Assembly (NCBI GenBank): GCA_030765065.1
Contig: CM060990.1
Coordinates: 11,283,501 to 11,347,500 of the forward strand
Source: Deroplatys truncata
Taxonomy: Eukaryota > Arthropoda > Insecta > Mantodea > Mantidae
DNA length: 64,000 nt
Direction: 5' to 3'
The position numbers and the translations under genes are program-made. Positions 23,571 to 36,655 of the stretch are shown here, piece by piece. Below the pieces are notes generated by a model, which saw nothing but the letters and a program-made list of their open reading frames with translations, had not been told where the DNA came from and made no database searches. Position 1 is the first letter of the stretch, and each line of letters starts with the position of its first letter.

Positions 23571-24617
23571 ATGACTCGTCGACGTCAAAGGGAGCCATAT
23601 CGGCATGTGTGTGAATTCGAACGGGGCAGAATGATTAGTCTCCGGCTAGCATGTTTGTCATACCGTGACATTTCGGCTCGTACAAGGCATGATGCAACGA
23701 CAGTGATGCGTGTGTGGAAGCAGTGGATAGATGAAGATAAGATCGTAGGCAGCGAAGAACGGGTACTGGACCACGGAACATGACCACAGCACGGGATGAC
23801 CGTCATCTTGTCCGCATGGCCATAACGGACCGTACAGTTTCATCCACAGTGTTGGGTCGACACTGGAGCACTGCAACAGGTCTGAACTTGTCTGCATCAA
23901 CGGTTCGTCGCCGTCTGCTGCATGTTGGACTGGTTGCATGCATTCCATTATGTCGGCTTCCATTGTCCAGAAACCACATCCTCCTCCGACTGCAACGAGC
24001 ACGCGAACACCGCCATTGGGGTGCTGAGTAGCAAAATGTAGTCTTTTCGGACGAATCCCGCTTTAACGTGTCCTACAGTGATGGCCGCATACGTGTTCGG
24101 CGGTACCGTGGTGAGCGCAACCTGAAGCGCTGCATTCTTGAGCGGCATAGCGGACAAAAACCAGGTGTGATGGTTTTGGGCTCCATTGGTTACAACAACC
24201 GGTCTCGCCTCCTACGAATTGAGGGCACTTTGAACAGCAACCGGTAATTATGGTGGTTTGTAGAAACTGAGGTACTTCCCCTGCTTCAGGCATCTCCAAA
24301 GGCCATTTTTCAACAGGACAATGCCCAACCACATAATGCGAGGAATGTACAAGACTTCTTCGAAGAACGACGGGTACCATTTGCTTCCCTGACCTGCACG
24401 TTCGCCTGACATGTCGCCCATCGAACATGTCTGGGATATGGTTGGTCGGTATCTGGAGCGCCACGGTCCTCCAGTAACCAGTGTCACGGGTTTGTCGGCT
24501 CGAAATCAAACTGCGTGAAGGGAAATCCCTCAGGAACTTATTCTGAGCGTTTTTTATTTAATGCCACGGCATATAGCAGCTCTAATTTCAGCGCATGGAG
24601 ACCACACCAAAAACTGA
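23571..24617 (+). pseudogene. Tc1-like DDE transposase, decayed
   Basis: About 349 codons from ATG 23571 to TGA 24615-24617. The N-terminus is a helix-turn-helix DNA-binding region (RRRQREPYRHV, LSYRDISART). Catalytic landmarks survive in different frames: FSDESRF (about 24044-24065, first Asp), FQQDNAQPH (about 24309-24335, second Asp) and SPDMSPIEHVWD (about 24408-24443, third acidic residue). Frame changes occur near 23780, 24030, 24240 and 24390, with a TAA near 24246. It normally cuts and pastes the element at TA. This copy is dead. Confidence 0.88.
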
Positions 24618-24751
24618 ATATTAGGGCTCAAAGGTCATGTATAGATTTGAAAAGTTTATTTGCTACTTGTCAAGTACTTAATTTCTGGCATTAAACTCAT
24701 TGAAATCATGCGTTTCCTTTTGGTACTGCAATTTTCACAAACGGCACTGTA

Positions 24752-27700
24752 TGAAAACGTGTATGCGTGATTTTGTGAATATATATCTTACATTGTGTAG
24801 GTGCCTGAGTGCATATGTGTGTTACCAAATATGGGTGATTGTGTGAATATGTATGTTACTTTGTGGATGACTGTGTGAATATGTATTTTACTAAATATGG
24901 GTGATTGTGTGAATGTGTATGTTACTGTGTATGGGTGATTGTTTGAATGTGTATGTTACTGTGTATGGGTGATTGTGTGGATATGTATGTTACTGTGTAT
25001 GGGTGATTGTGTGAATGTGTATGTTACTGTGTATGGGTGATTGTGTGAATGTGTATGTTACTGTGTATGGTGATTGTGTGAATGTGTATGTTACTGTGTA
25101 TGGGCGATTGTGTGGATATGTATGTTACTGTGTATGGTATTTGTGTGAATGTGTATGTTACTGTGTGGGTGATTGTGTGAATGTGTATGTTACTGTGTAT
25201 GGTGATTGTGTGAATGTGTATGTTACTGTGTGGGTGATTGTGTGAATGTGTATGTTACTGTGTATGGGTGATTGTGTGGATATGTATGTTACTGTGTGGG
25301 TGATTGTGTGAATGTGATTGTTACTGTGTATGGGTGATTGTTTGGATATGTATGTTACTGTGTATGGGTGATTGTTTGAATGTGTATGTTACTGTGTATG
25401 GGTGATTGTGTGGATATGTATGTTACTGTGTATTGGTGATTGTGTGAATGTGTATGTTACTGTGTGGGTGATTGTGTGAATGTGTATGTTACTGTGTGGG
25501 TGATTGTGTGAATGTGTATGTTACTGTGTGGGTGATTGTGTGAATGTGTATGTTACTGTGTGGGTGAATGTGTGAATGTGTATGTTACTGTGTATTGGTG
25601 ATTGTGTGAATGTGTATGTTACTGTGTGGGTGAATGTGTGAATGTGTATGTTACTGTGTATGGTGATTGTGTGAATGTGTATGTTACTGTATGGGTGATT
25701 GTGTGGATATGTATGTTACTGTGTATGGGTGATTGTGTGGATATGTATGTTACTGTGTATGGGTGATTGTGTGAATGTGTATGTTACTGTGTATGGGTGA
25801 TTGTGTGAATGTGTATGTTACTCTGTATGGGCGATTGTGTGAATGTGTATGTTACTGTGTATTGGTGATTGTGTGAGTATGTATGTTACTGTGTATGGCT
25901 GATTGTGTGAATGTGTATGTTACGCTGTATGGGTGATTGAGTGAATGTGTATGTTACTGTGTATGGGTGATTGTGTGAATGTGTATATTACTGTGTATGG
26001 ATGATTGTGTGAATGTGTATGTTACTGTGTATGGGTGATTGTGTGAATGTGTATGTTACTGTGTATGGGTGATTGTGTGAATGTGTATGTTACTGTGTAT
26101 GGGCGATTGTGTGAATGTGTATGTTACTGTGTATGGGTGATTGTGTGAATGTGTATGTTACTGTTTATGGTGATTGTGTGAATGTGTATGTTACTGTGTA
26201 TTGGTGATTGTTTGGATATGTATGTGACTGTGTATGGTGATTGTGTGAATGTGTATGTTACTGTGTATGGATGATTGTGTGAATGTGTATGTTACTGTGT
26301 ATGGTGATTGTGTGAATGTGTATGTTACTGTGTATGGGCGATTGTGTGAATGTGTAGGTTACTGTGTATGGGTCATTTTGTGCATATGTATGTTACTGTG
26401 TATGGGTGATTGTTTGAATATGTATGTTACTGTGTAAGGGTGACTGTTTGGATATGTATGTTACTGTGTATGGGTGATTGTTTGAATATGTATGTTACTG
26501 TGTATGGGTGATTGTTTGGATATGTATGTTACTGTGTATGGGTGATTGTTTGAATGTGTATGTTACTGTGTATGGGTGATTGTTTGGATATGTATGTTAC
26601 TGTGTATCGGTGATTGTTTGGATATGTACGTTACTGTGTATGGCGATTGTGTGAATGTGTATGTTACTGTGTATGGGTGATTGTTTGGATATGTATGTTA
26701 CTGTGTATGGGTGATTGTTTGGATATGTATGTTACTGTGTATTGGTGATTGTTTGGATATGTATTTTACTGTGTATGGGTGATTGTTTGGATATGTATGT
26801 TACTGTGTATGGCGATTGTGTGAATGTGTATGTTACTGTGTATGGGCGATTGTGTGACTGTGTATGTTACTGTGTATGGGTGATTGTGTGAATGTGTATG
26901 TTACTGTGTATGGGCGATTGTGTGAATGTGTTAGTTACTGTGTATGGGTGATTGTTTGAATGTGTATGTTACTGTGTATGGGTGATTGTTTGAATGTGTA
27001 TGTTACTGTGTATGGGTGATTGTTTGAATGTGTATGTTACTCTGTATGGGTGATTGTTTGAATATTTATGTTACTGTGTATGGGTGACTGTTTGAATGTG
27101 TATGTTACTGTGTATGGGTGATTGTTTGAATGTGTATGTTACTGTGTATGGGTGATTGTGTGAATGTGTATGTTACTGTGTATGGGTGATTGTTTGAATG
27201 TGTATGTTACTGTGTATGGGTGATTGTGTGAATGTGTATGTTACTGTATGGGTGATTGTTTGAATGTGTATGTTACTGTGTGTGGGTGATTGTGTGAATG
27301 TGTATGTTACTGTGTGTGGGTGATTGTGTGAATGTGTATGTTACTGTGTATGGGTGATTGTGTGAATGTTTATGTTACTGTGTGTGGGTGATTGTGTGAA
27401 TGTGTATGTTACTGTGTATGGGTGATTGTGTGAATGTGTATCTTACTGTGTATGGTGATTGTTTGGATATGTATGTTACTGTGTATGGTGATTGTGTGAA
27501 TGTGTATGTTACTGTGTATGGTGATTGTTTGGATATGTATGTTACTGTGTATGGTGATTGTGTGGATATGTATGTTACTGTGTATGGTGATTGTGTGGAT
27601 ATGTATGTTACTGTGTATGGTGATTGTGTGAATGTGTATGTTACTGTGTATGGGCGATTGTGTGAATGTGTATGTTACTGTGTATGGTGATTGTGTGAAT

Positions 27701-30035
27701 GTGTATGTTACTGTGTATGGTGATTGTTTGGATATGTATGTTACTGTGTATGGTGATTGTTTGGATATGTATGTTACTGTGTATGGTGATTGTTTGGATA
27801 TGTATGTTACTGTGTATGGATGATTGTGTGAATGTGTATGTTACTGTGTGTGGGTGATTGTGTGAATCTGTATGTTACTGTGTGTGGGTGATTGTGTGAA
27901 TATGTATGTTACTGTTTGAGTGATTGTGTGAATATGTATGTCACTGTGTGGGTGATTGTGTCGAAATGAATGTTACTGTGTGGGTGATTGTATGAATGTG
28001 TATGCTACTATGTATGGGAGATTGTCTGAATGTGTATGTTACTGTGTATGGGTGATTGTGTGAATGTGTATGTTACTCTGTATGGGTGATTGTTTGGATA
28101 TGTATGTTACTGTGTGGGTGATTGTGTGGATTTGTATGTTACTGTGTGGGTGATTGTGTGAATGTGTATGTTACTGTGTGGGTGATTGTGTGGATATGTA
28201 TGTTACTGTATGGGTGATTGTGTGAATGTGTATGTTACTGTGTATGGGTGATTGTGTGAATGTGTATGTTACCATGTATGGGTGATTGTGTGAATGTGTA
28301 TGTTACTGTGTATGGGTGATTGTGTGAATGTGTATGTTACTGTGTGGGTGATTGTGTGGATGTGTATGTTACTGTATGGGTGATTGTGTGAATGTGTATG
28401 TTACTATGTGGGTGATTGTGTGAATGTGTATGTTACTGTGTGGGTGATTGTGTGAATGTGTATGTTACTGTGTATGGGTGATTGTGTGAGTATGCATGTT
28501 ACTGTGTATGGATGATTGGGTAGATATGTATGTTACTGTGTGTGGGTGTCTGAGTGCATAAGTATGTTACTGTATATGGGGGATTGTGTGAATGTGTATG
28601 TTACTCTGTATGGGTGATTGTGTGAATGTGTATGTTACTGTGTATGGGTGATTGTGTGAATGTCTATGTTACTCTGTATGGGTGATTGTGTGGATATGTA
28701 TGTTACTCTGTATGGGTGATTGTGTGAATGTCTATGTTACTCTGTATGGGTGATTGTGTGGATATGTATGTTTCTGTGTATTGGTGATTGTGTGAATATG
28801 TATGTTACTCTGTATGGGCGATTGTGTGAATGTGTATGTTACTGTGTATGGGTGATTGTGTGAATGTGTATGTTAGTCTGTATGGGCGATTGTGTGAATG
28901 TGTATGTTACTGTGTATGGGTGATTGTGTGAATGTGTATGTTACTCTGTATGGGTGATTGAGTGAATGTGTATGTTACTCTGTATGGGTGATTGTGTGAA
29001 TGTGTATGTTACTGTGTATGGGTGATTGTGTGAATGTGTATGTTACTCTGTATGGGTGATTGAGTGAATGTGTATGTTACTGTGTATGGGTGATTGTTTG
29101 AATGTGTATGTTACTGTGTATTGGTGATTGTTTGAATGTGTATGTTACTGTGTATTGGTGATTGTTTAAATGTGTATGTTACTCTGTGTGGGTGATTGTG
29201 TGAATGTGTATGTTACTGTGTATGGGTGATTGTTTGAATGTGTATGTTACTGTGTATGGGTGATTGTTTGGATATGTATGTTACTGTGTATGGGTGATTG
29301 TGTGGATGTGCATGTTACTGTGTATGGGTGATTGTGTGAATGTGTATGTTACTGTGTATGGGTGATTGTGTAAATGTGTATGTTACTCTGTATGAGCGAT
29401 TGTGTGAATGTGTATGTTACTGTGTATTGGTGATTGTGTGAATGTGTATGTTACTGTGTATGGGTGATTGTGTGAATGTGTATGTTACTGTGTATTGGTG
29501 ATTGTGTGAATGTGTATGTTACTGTGTATTGGTGATTGTGTAAATGTGTATGTTACTGTGTATGGGTGATTGTGTGAATGTGTATGTTACTGTGTATTGG
29601 TGATTGTGTGAATGTGTATGTTACTGTGTATTGGTGATTGTGTCAATGTGTATGTTACTGTGTATGTGCGATTGTGTGAATGTGTATGTTACTGTGTATT
29701 GGTGATTGTGTGAATGTGTATGTTACTGTGTATTGGTGATTGTGTGAATGTGTATGTTACTCTGTATGGGCGGTTGTGTGAATGTGTATGTTACTCTGCA
29801 TGGGCGGTTGTGTGAATGTGTATGTTACTCTGTATGGGCGGTTGTGTGAATGTGTATGTTACTGTGTATTGGTGATTGTGTGAATGTGTATGTTACTGTG
29901 TATTGGTGATTGTGTATGTATGTTACTCTGTATGGGCGGTTGTGTGAATGTGTATGTTACTGTGTATTGGTGATTGTGTGAATGTGTATGTTACTGTGTA
30001 TGGGTGATTGTGTGAATGTGTATGTTACTGTGTAT
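24752..30035 (+). repeat. GT-rich satellite, about 34-bp monomer, roughly 160 copies
   Basis: Monomers of 30-34 bp resembling TGTATGGGTGATTGTGTGAATG followed by TGTATGTTACTG. Variants differ at GAATGTG versus GGATATG, TGTTTG versus TGTGTG, and loss of TA. It is homologous to each half of the 66-bp unit to its left. Variation in monomer length breaks the reading frame, and only short frames remain. No gene. The array resumes at 34973 after the LTR retrotransposon. Confidence 0.9.
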
Positions 30036-30515
30036 TGTCGTATGCCTCACTTTGTATTATTTTCAACTTCAGAGGAGAGCTACGCGCTTGCGAGAGGGAT
30101 CGTTAACCAAACAAAGAACTTTAATTTTCGAGGCAACGACGAAGGGCGCAGCTAAGTTAACTCACGAAATAATTAATACACCAACACAATGCCTGGCTCA
30201 AGGGAGAGGAAAGGATTCTATTCTACCATAATTAAAAGTTAAAAAGCGTGGATGGCACACAATTTATTGGATGAAGTTAGTTACATACCTTTGCCCATTG
30301 CCTGCCGACGAGGACATCGTGTGTTAGCATTTTCCCGTCTGTCTCACCCGAAGCCTACTCACTGAATGTTTTAAGAAGCTACGCCAACTCGGCGTCAGTA
30401 ACGCTATCCCCACCTAGACACACTGTTTCCCCTGACTCGCCCCTACTCACAGACAAACTGCCGTGCTTCGGAGTCCAGAGAGCGTCTTAACATTAATATC
30501 TGTGTACATGCCACA
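30036..30515 (-). repeat. 3' LTR of the retrotransposon
   Basis: Minus-strand ends TGTGGCATG...TACGACA. I count about seven substitutions against the other LTR over 480 bp, so roughly 98.5% identity and a fairly recent insertion. Confidence 0.9.
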
Positions 30516-32104
30516 TCTCCCCCTGGTCACCGAAGTCGACGCCCTCGTCGACACAAGGACAATAAAGATAATAAGAAACATGAAAAGAACAAAACAAAAT
30601 GACATGCAAAAATGACATACTTATGTGTGATGAACCAAAATATAACAATAATATACATGTGTGATAAGCACCCAGACGACGACACAATATTGCTGGGCGA
30701 TGTGGAGACACGAGAAACTAAAGTGCTGTCGACTAATATTGTTAATGCACTTATCTTGAGCACCCTGTACACGCACACACCACGCTGCCTCAGTTCACAG
30801 GCACACTACACTGCGCAAAATATCGATTGTCTGCTGTAACTGTTTGTGGGTGATTTTATACAGTGCCCACAACGACGATTTTTCCTGGTGTAGAATTATC
30901 ACTGCAGGTCTCTGGTGATGACAACAGGGTGGGCAGTCGCTGGCTTGGACTGCCCCCAGACATGGTGGCACCTTATGCCACGGCAGTGTAGTGGCTGCCC
31001 GACAGCATCCCTGTGGTGTTTCTTGACTTCTGGTGTGCTACGGGGATGCTCCTGGATGTTCTCGAGCTCCGCCACAGCAAAAGACTAGAACAAAACCACC
31101 AAACAATAAAAAAAGGTGCTCCCACAAACAATCACACATAAAAAGAACGGTATGTCAAGTACAATTAAATAGTTTAAAGGTTGAAAAGTTTGCACTAAAA
31201 ATTCTTTTGACATGGGCAAAGAAAGAGAAAAAATACGTACAAATTGGCATAAGAACTAAAATTTATAGAGAGTTGCCATCCAAAATTTAACTTACAATGC
31301 TTCGCAATCCAAATAAAACAGTAAAACTAACTCAGAATACATGAACATGACAGAAAAGAAACATAACCTTATTTGGGATCCCACTGTTAAATCTGAATGA
31401 CCAGCTGGTATCACTAACAAAAGAAAATAAGTGCACTTACAAGACAATCACACATGACAATGAAATGAACTCATTCACACTGACCATGGCCCAAATTACA
31501 CACAACACTCACTTAACTATCTACTCAAACTAGTGTATGCATCACTACAAACTACATCCACAATACATCACCAAACTACGCCACGTGACTTGCTTTCAAC
31601 TACTATTGTCCTACTCTTGTCACTAATACAGTTTCTCGTCCACAGTACTATCTTCCTCATCTCATTATTATCATCAACTCAATCATAATCATCATCAGCA
31701 TCATCAGCAGTATTGCAATCAGCAACATTTTTATCTCAACTTTCAATTTTCTCTTCAAAAACAAAACATCTTCACTGACGTGTCTCATTTAACATGCTGT
31801 AAATTCAAAACATCTAACATAGGCATAACCTTCAAGAAATCACATTAAAATTTCAGGAATGACACAAATAACATGACAGTATACTGTTGCATCCACATCC
31901 TCCAAATGAAATTTAAGCTGGAAAACAGTTGGTATTAAAATTTGCTATCTAAGATGGTAATAAACTTGTTGCATAAACAGAAAAAAAAATTATTTTCATT
32001 ACATTCACTTCCATCCATTTAATCTCTCGTGTGAATTCATCACACACGCTATACTGGGCACGTTACAGCAACACCAATAAGCAAACTCTCTGAAATCATA
32101 CAAC

Positions 32105-32330
32105 AACTGTCGGGGTTACACTGTGGCACTTCCACCGAAGCTGACATCATCTCGTCTCTTCTCATCTCTCCTCATCTCATTAACACCGTCGGGGTTACTC
32201 TTACGCACATCCACCGAGGCAAATCGCAACTCATATTTCTCACATAACCTCACACTACGCCATCGGGGTTACACTTTGGCACTCCCACCGAGGCAAATCT
32301 CACATATATCACATAACCTCAAATACACAC
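32105..32330 (-). repeat. Three-copy internal repeat in the LTR element
   Basis: Three related segments of about 75-90 bp, each with TCGGGGTTAC, then TGGCAC or a variant, then TCCACCGAGGCAAATC, separated by CTCATCTC or CACATAACCTC runs. Non-coding. A possible structural or packaging signal, but that is speculation. Confidence 0.6.
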
Positions 32331-33113
32331 ATACATACACACACTATTCATGCAACAATTTTCTGCAAATAAAGATCACAGCATCATTATGAAACCCAAA
32401 ATCAAATCGAGTCAAATCAAATCAAATCATATCAAATCAAATCGAATGCAACAAAACAACATCACATCATTACTCAAAACAATATTGTCACATAACATTC
32501 CTGAAAATGAAAGCTCAATTAAGCACATAGTACACATGAAACACATTCCTGCAGCATAACACAACAAAACAAATGATTTGCAGTTCCCAAAACATAATTC
32601 GAAATTTAAGTTACACCCACAATAATAATACACTTTTAATTTAGCAGAGACATTCATAGCACATAATATTCCTGAAAAGCAAAACTTAATTAAGCATCAG
32701 TCAGTGAAACAATAAATTTAGCATACCTGTGTGAGTCGTAAAACTGTTTCATTCGTCCAAACTTTAGCACTCACAATGTTTACATACTTACAGGTGATTT
32801 TTTTTCTTATTCTTTTTACCACAAAATTCCCGTGCAATTTTCCAAAATCTGGTAACACACGTACAGCTGATTCATCAACATCCACATCGTACTGGTCCAT
32901 ATTAGAAGCACATCAAACCTAATTAGGTGAAGATACTGGCAAGGCTGGTAGCTCCTGAAACTTTTACTTACATGAGTAACTGCGAAAGATTTTCCCCTAA
33001 AAATATGCATTGCGGAATTAAATAAACCAAACTTGGCAACGGTGAAGCAAAATTATCATCATTATCATTTTCTCAGAGCGGCCATTAGCAGTAGTAGCGA
33101 ACATTTCAAAATT

Positions 33114-33344
33114 CTAAAGTAACTCATACGCCGACAACTTGCTGGAATTCTCCACGTGAGAGGGGTCAATGACCGGGCGGCAGACAGCTGGCTACGTTGC
33201 ACTGGCCACGCCGGGCGGATTAGACATCGCTGATAACTGAGTAACAACAGGCGTACTAACACTGGACATAGATTCTACTTCACTGTGCTCGCTAACTGGA
33301 GCAATTGCTATATCAGATTTCTGTGCAGTACGTCGCTTAGGCAT
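33114..33344 (-). pseudogene. Short gag-like frame in the LTR element
   Basis: Begins with an ATG at 33344 and reads MPKRRTAQKSD..., basic then Ser/Val/Thr-rich, with a stop at 33192-33194, and continues in frame to a second stop at 33114-33116. Its position, about 1.1 kb after the primer-binding site, is where gag would start. I see no nucleocapsid knuckle or major homology region, so gag is inferred from position only. Confidence 0.35.
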
Positions 33345-34488
33345 GATTGCAGCACAAAAGTTTACGCAACCAGTAAATAAACAGTATGACAAAACAATAC
33401 AGATTACACCAAACTAAACACTTATAGCATCACATGAATTTAAGTAGCAAGATCAGAACATAGCCAAATAAAACAGTTCCAGGAAGAAGACAATTAAGCG
33501 CCCGCGGCGAAATATCAGAAAATTATACCAACACACGTCTACACAAGCCACTTGGACACAATACCAAGATTTTTAATCAGAATGAACACATGGAAGAAAA
33601 CAAAATGATAGCTTCAGTGAGAAACCTCGAACTGGAAGTTAAAAAAAAAAACCACGTCACACCTACTGTGACCACCGCTAACATTATCTCAAAAGGAGCA
33701 GAATACAGACTTGTAATTTATACGTAGCACACAAAAATTCCTTCTCTCTTTTTTTTTCTTAAAACAAATGTATCTGATCTGATATACACACGCAAATAAA
33801 CGCGCCAAAACACGTGCTGAGCAAGACTGGTTTCACAAGCTAAAATTATTGCTGAAATGCATGACCACGCGGGAATTACATAACACACGCGCGTACATAA
33901 AAGTTACACGAAAAGTGTCCCAGAAAAGTATAGTAAACAGCTAGAAATCACAATCACTGGAATATAAAGTTAGAAGTTTCCAAAACTACTCCTAATAAGC
34001 ACAGAAAACAAGACTTTCAACTAGATGGCCAACACGTGACGAGCACATTTTCAAAGCTACAACTATCTCGCTCGTTATCTTACTCGTTTCACAACTCAAC
34101 TTTCACAAAAACATTTTTTGAAAATAACCAGCACGAACCACCCAGCACAGCAATACAATGTAAAGGAAATGAAGCCAAAACAAGGGGAAAAATGGAGTCA
34201 GAAGTTTTAGCGTCACGCCGACAGACAATGGGAAAAATGCAAAAATGAGCTCAAAATTAAAATTTCGAAACGAGACTTTCAGATATGATAGTAACAAAAT
34301 TTAGAATAAGAGAATCACAAATTAGAGCATAAAAATCCTTACCCTTAAGCCAGAAAAAAATTTAGATTTTTCACGACCATGTTGAGGACCACAACCGTTA
34401 CATTTTAGAGGGAAAAAAAATTTTACACTTAAAAATCTCACAACAAATTCAATTATACCAGCCAAACTACTCGGTGCCTCACACCAAT

Positions 34489-34968
34489 TGTCGTATACCT
34501 CACTTTGTATTATTTTCAACTTCAGAGGAGAGCTACGCGCTTGCGAGAGGGATCGTTAACCAAACAAAGAACTTTAATTTACGAGGCAACGACGAAGGGC
34601 GCAGCTAAGTTAACTCACGAAATAATTAATACACCAACACAATGCCTGGCTCAAGGGAGAGGAAAGGATTCTATTCTACCATAATTAAAAGTTAAAAAGC
34701 GTGGATGGCACACAATTTATTGGATGAAGTTAGTTACATACCTTTGCCCATTGCCTGCCGACGAGGACATCGTGTGTTAGCAGTTTCCCGTCTGTCTCAC
34801 CCGAAGCCTACTCACTGAATGTTTTAAGAAGCTACGCCAACTCGGCGTCAGTAACGCTATCCCCACCTAGACACACTCTTTCCTCTGACTCGCCCCTACT
34901 CACAGACAAACTGCCGTGCTTCGGAGTCCAGAAAGCGTCTTAACATTAATATCTGTGCACATGCCACA
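34489..34968 (-). repeat. 5' LTR of the retrotransposon
   Basis: Direct repeat of 30036-30515. On the minus strand it is followed by ATT and then the TGG-initiated primer-binding-type sequence. Confidence 0.9.
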
Positions 34969-34972
34969 GTAT

Positions 34973-36655
34973 TGGTGATTGTGTGAATGTGTATGTTACT
35001 CTGTATGGGCGATTGTGTGAATGTGTATGTCACTGTGTATGGGTGATTGTGTGAATGTGTATGTTACTGTGTATGGGTGATTGTGTGGATATGTATGTTA
35101 CTGAGTGGGTGATTATGTGAATGTGTATGTTACTGTGTATGGGTGATTGTGTGAATGTGTATGTTACTGTGTATGGGCGATTGTGTGAATGTGTATATTA
35201 CGGTGTATGGCTGATTGTGTGGATATGTGTGTTACTGTGTGTGGGTACCTGAGTGTATAAGTATGTTACTGTGTGTGGGTGACTGGGAATATGTACGTTG
35301 CTGTGTGTGGGTGATGGTTTAGAAGTGTATGTTACTGTGTGTGTGAGTGCATAAGTATGTTACTATGTGTGGGTGATATTGTGAACATGTACGTTACTGT
35401 GTGTGGGTGATTGTGTGAATGTGAATGTGAATGTTTGTGCGTTGTTTAAACAGTAAGTTACTGTGTGTGGGAGTCTGAGTGCATATGTATGTTACTGTAT
35501 GTAGCAGATTGCGTGCATATGTTTGTTACTGTGTGCGGGTGTATGCGTGAATGTGTATGATACTGCATATGGGTGTTTGTGTGAATATGTATGTTACTGT
35601 GAGTGGGTGATTGTGTGAATATGTGGGTTACCGTCTGTGGGTGATTGTTTCAACATGTATGTTAATGTATGTGGGTGAATGTTTGAACATGTGTGTGTGG
35701 GTGATTGCGTATATGTATGTTACTGTGTGTATGTGTGTGTCTAAGTGCAAAAGTATGTTACTGTGTGAAACGTACGTTTGGAGAATTTTGGGGAATATGT
35801 ATTTTACTGTGTGTAGGTGATTGTGATAATATATATGTTACTTTGTATGATTGTGTGAATATCTATATTTGGGTGATTTTTTGCATATATATGTTACTGT
35901 GGGCGGGTGATTCTGTTGATATGTATGCTATTGTGTGTGGTTAATTACGATAATATGTATGTTTGGGTAATTGTGAGCATATGTATGCTACTGTGCGTGG
36001 GTGATTGTATTAAAATGTCTGTTACTGCGTGTGGGTGATTTTGTGAATATGTATGCTACTGTGTTTGGGCGTCTGTGTGAATATGTATGTTACTGTGTGA
36101 GGGTGCTTGTGTGTTTATGTTACGGTGTGTGCGTGCGTGTGCGTATGTTTATGCAGTGTTTGTAAGAATATAGATTTTTGTGAGTGTGTGTTTTTGTGTG
36201 TGCATATGTTTGTGTTTGTGTAAGTGTGTATTATTATACAAGTGTTTGGGTGAGTGTTCCTGTTTTTACGAGCGTTTGTGCGAGTATTAATGCTTATGAG
36301 GGTGTGTTTGATTGTTTTTGCGAGTGTATGCCTGTTGTGTGTGAGTATGTTTGTTTATACGGGGATTGGTGTGAATGTTAATGTTTTTGAGTCTGTATGT
36401 TTATACGAGTGTTTGTGTGAGTGCTAACGTTCGTAGGTGTTTGAGGGTGTGTTTGTTTATACGAGTGGTTGGTGAATGTTAACGTTTGTATGTGTGAGTC
36501 TGTATATTTATGCGAGTTTATGTCGGAATGTTAATGTTTGTGAGTATGTGTGTATGAGTCTGTGTGTTTATACGAATGTTTGTGTGAAGGTTAATATTTG
36601 TGTATGGGAGTCTGTATGTTTATACGAATGTTTGTGTGAATGTTAATGTTTGTGA
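34973..36655 (+). repeat. GT-rich satellite, third block, degenerating rightward
   Basis: It starts with regular 34-bp monomers like those before 30036. From about 35450 the repeats become irregular and shift to GTGTGAATGTTAATGTTTG and TGTTTATACGAGTG motifs. It ends abruptly at about 36655 where PolB sequence begins. The decay gradient suggests an array edge. Confidence 0.85.

Larger units (their letters stand above)
22510..24749 (+). mobile_element. Tc1-like transposon with internal solo LTR
   Basis: Terminal inverted repeats CACTGCCGTTTGTGAAAATT (left) and its near-perfect complement on the right (CAGTGCCGTTTGTGAAAATT reading inward), flanked by TA at 22508-22509 and 24750-24751. Removing the 827-bp LTR and its 4-bp duplication leaves about 1.41 kb, normal for a Tc1 family member. 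It encodes a decayed transposase on the plus strand. The element sits exactly between the 66-bp satellite block and the 34-bp block. Confidence 0.92.
30036..34968 (-). mobile_element. LTR retrotransposon, non-autonomous, inserted in satellite
   Basis: Two 480-bp direct LTRs (30036-30515, 34489-34968) flanked by a 4-bp duplication GTAT (30032-30035, 34969-34972). The minus orientation is set by a purine tract ACCAGGGGGAGA (complement of 30516-30527) immediately before the LTR that starts TGTGGCATG, and by a primer-binding-type TGGTGTGAGGCACCGAG (complement of 34470-34486) three bases inside the other LTR. The 3.97-kb interior has no protease, reverse transcriptase or integrase, only a short gag-like frame. 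It must have used enzymes from a relative, probably Ty3/Gypsy-type judging by the 4-bp duplication. Confidence 0.9.

Noticed and set aside
24752-30035. CRISPR-like array of ~34-bp repeats
   Set aside because: Repeats abut head to tail without unique spacers, there are no cas genes, and the context is eukaryotic satellite DNA.
30612-30839. Short frames inside the LTR element near 30.5-31.3 kb
   Set aside because: No match to gag-pol landmarks on the coding (minus) strand and composition like surrounding non-coding DNA.
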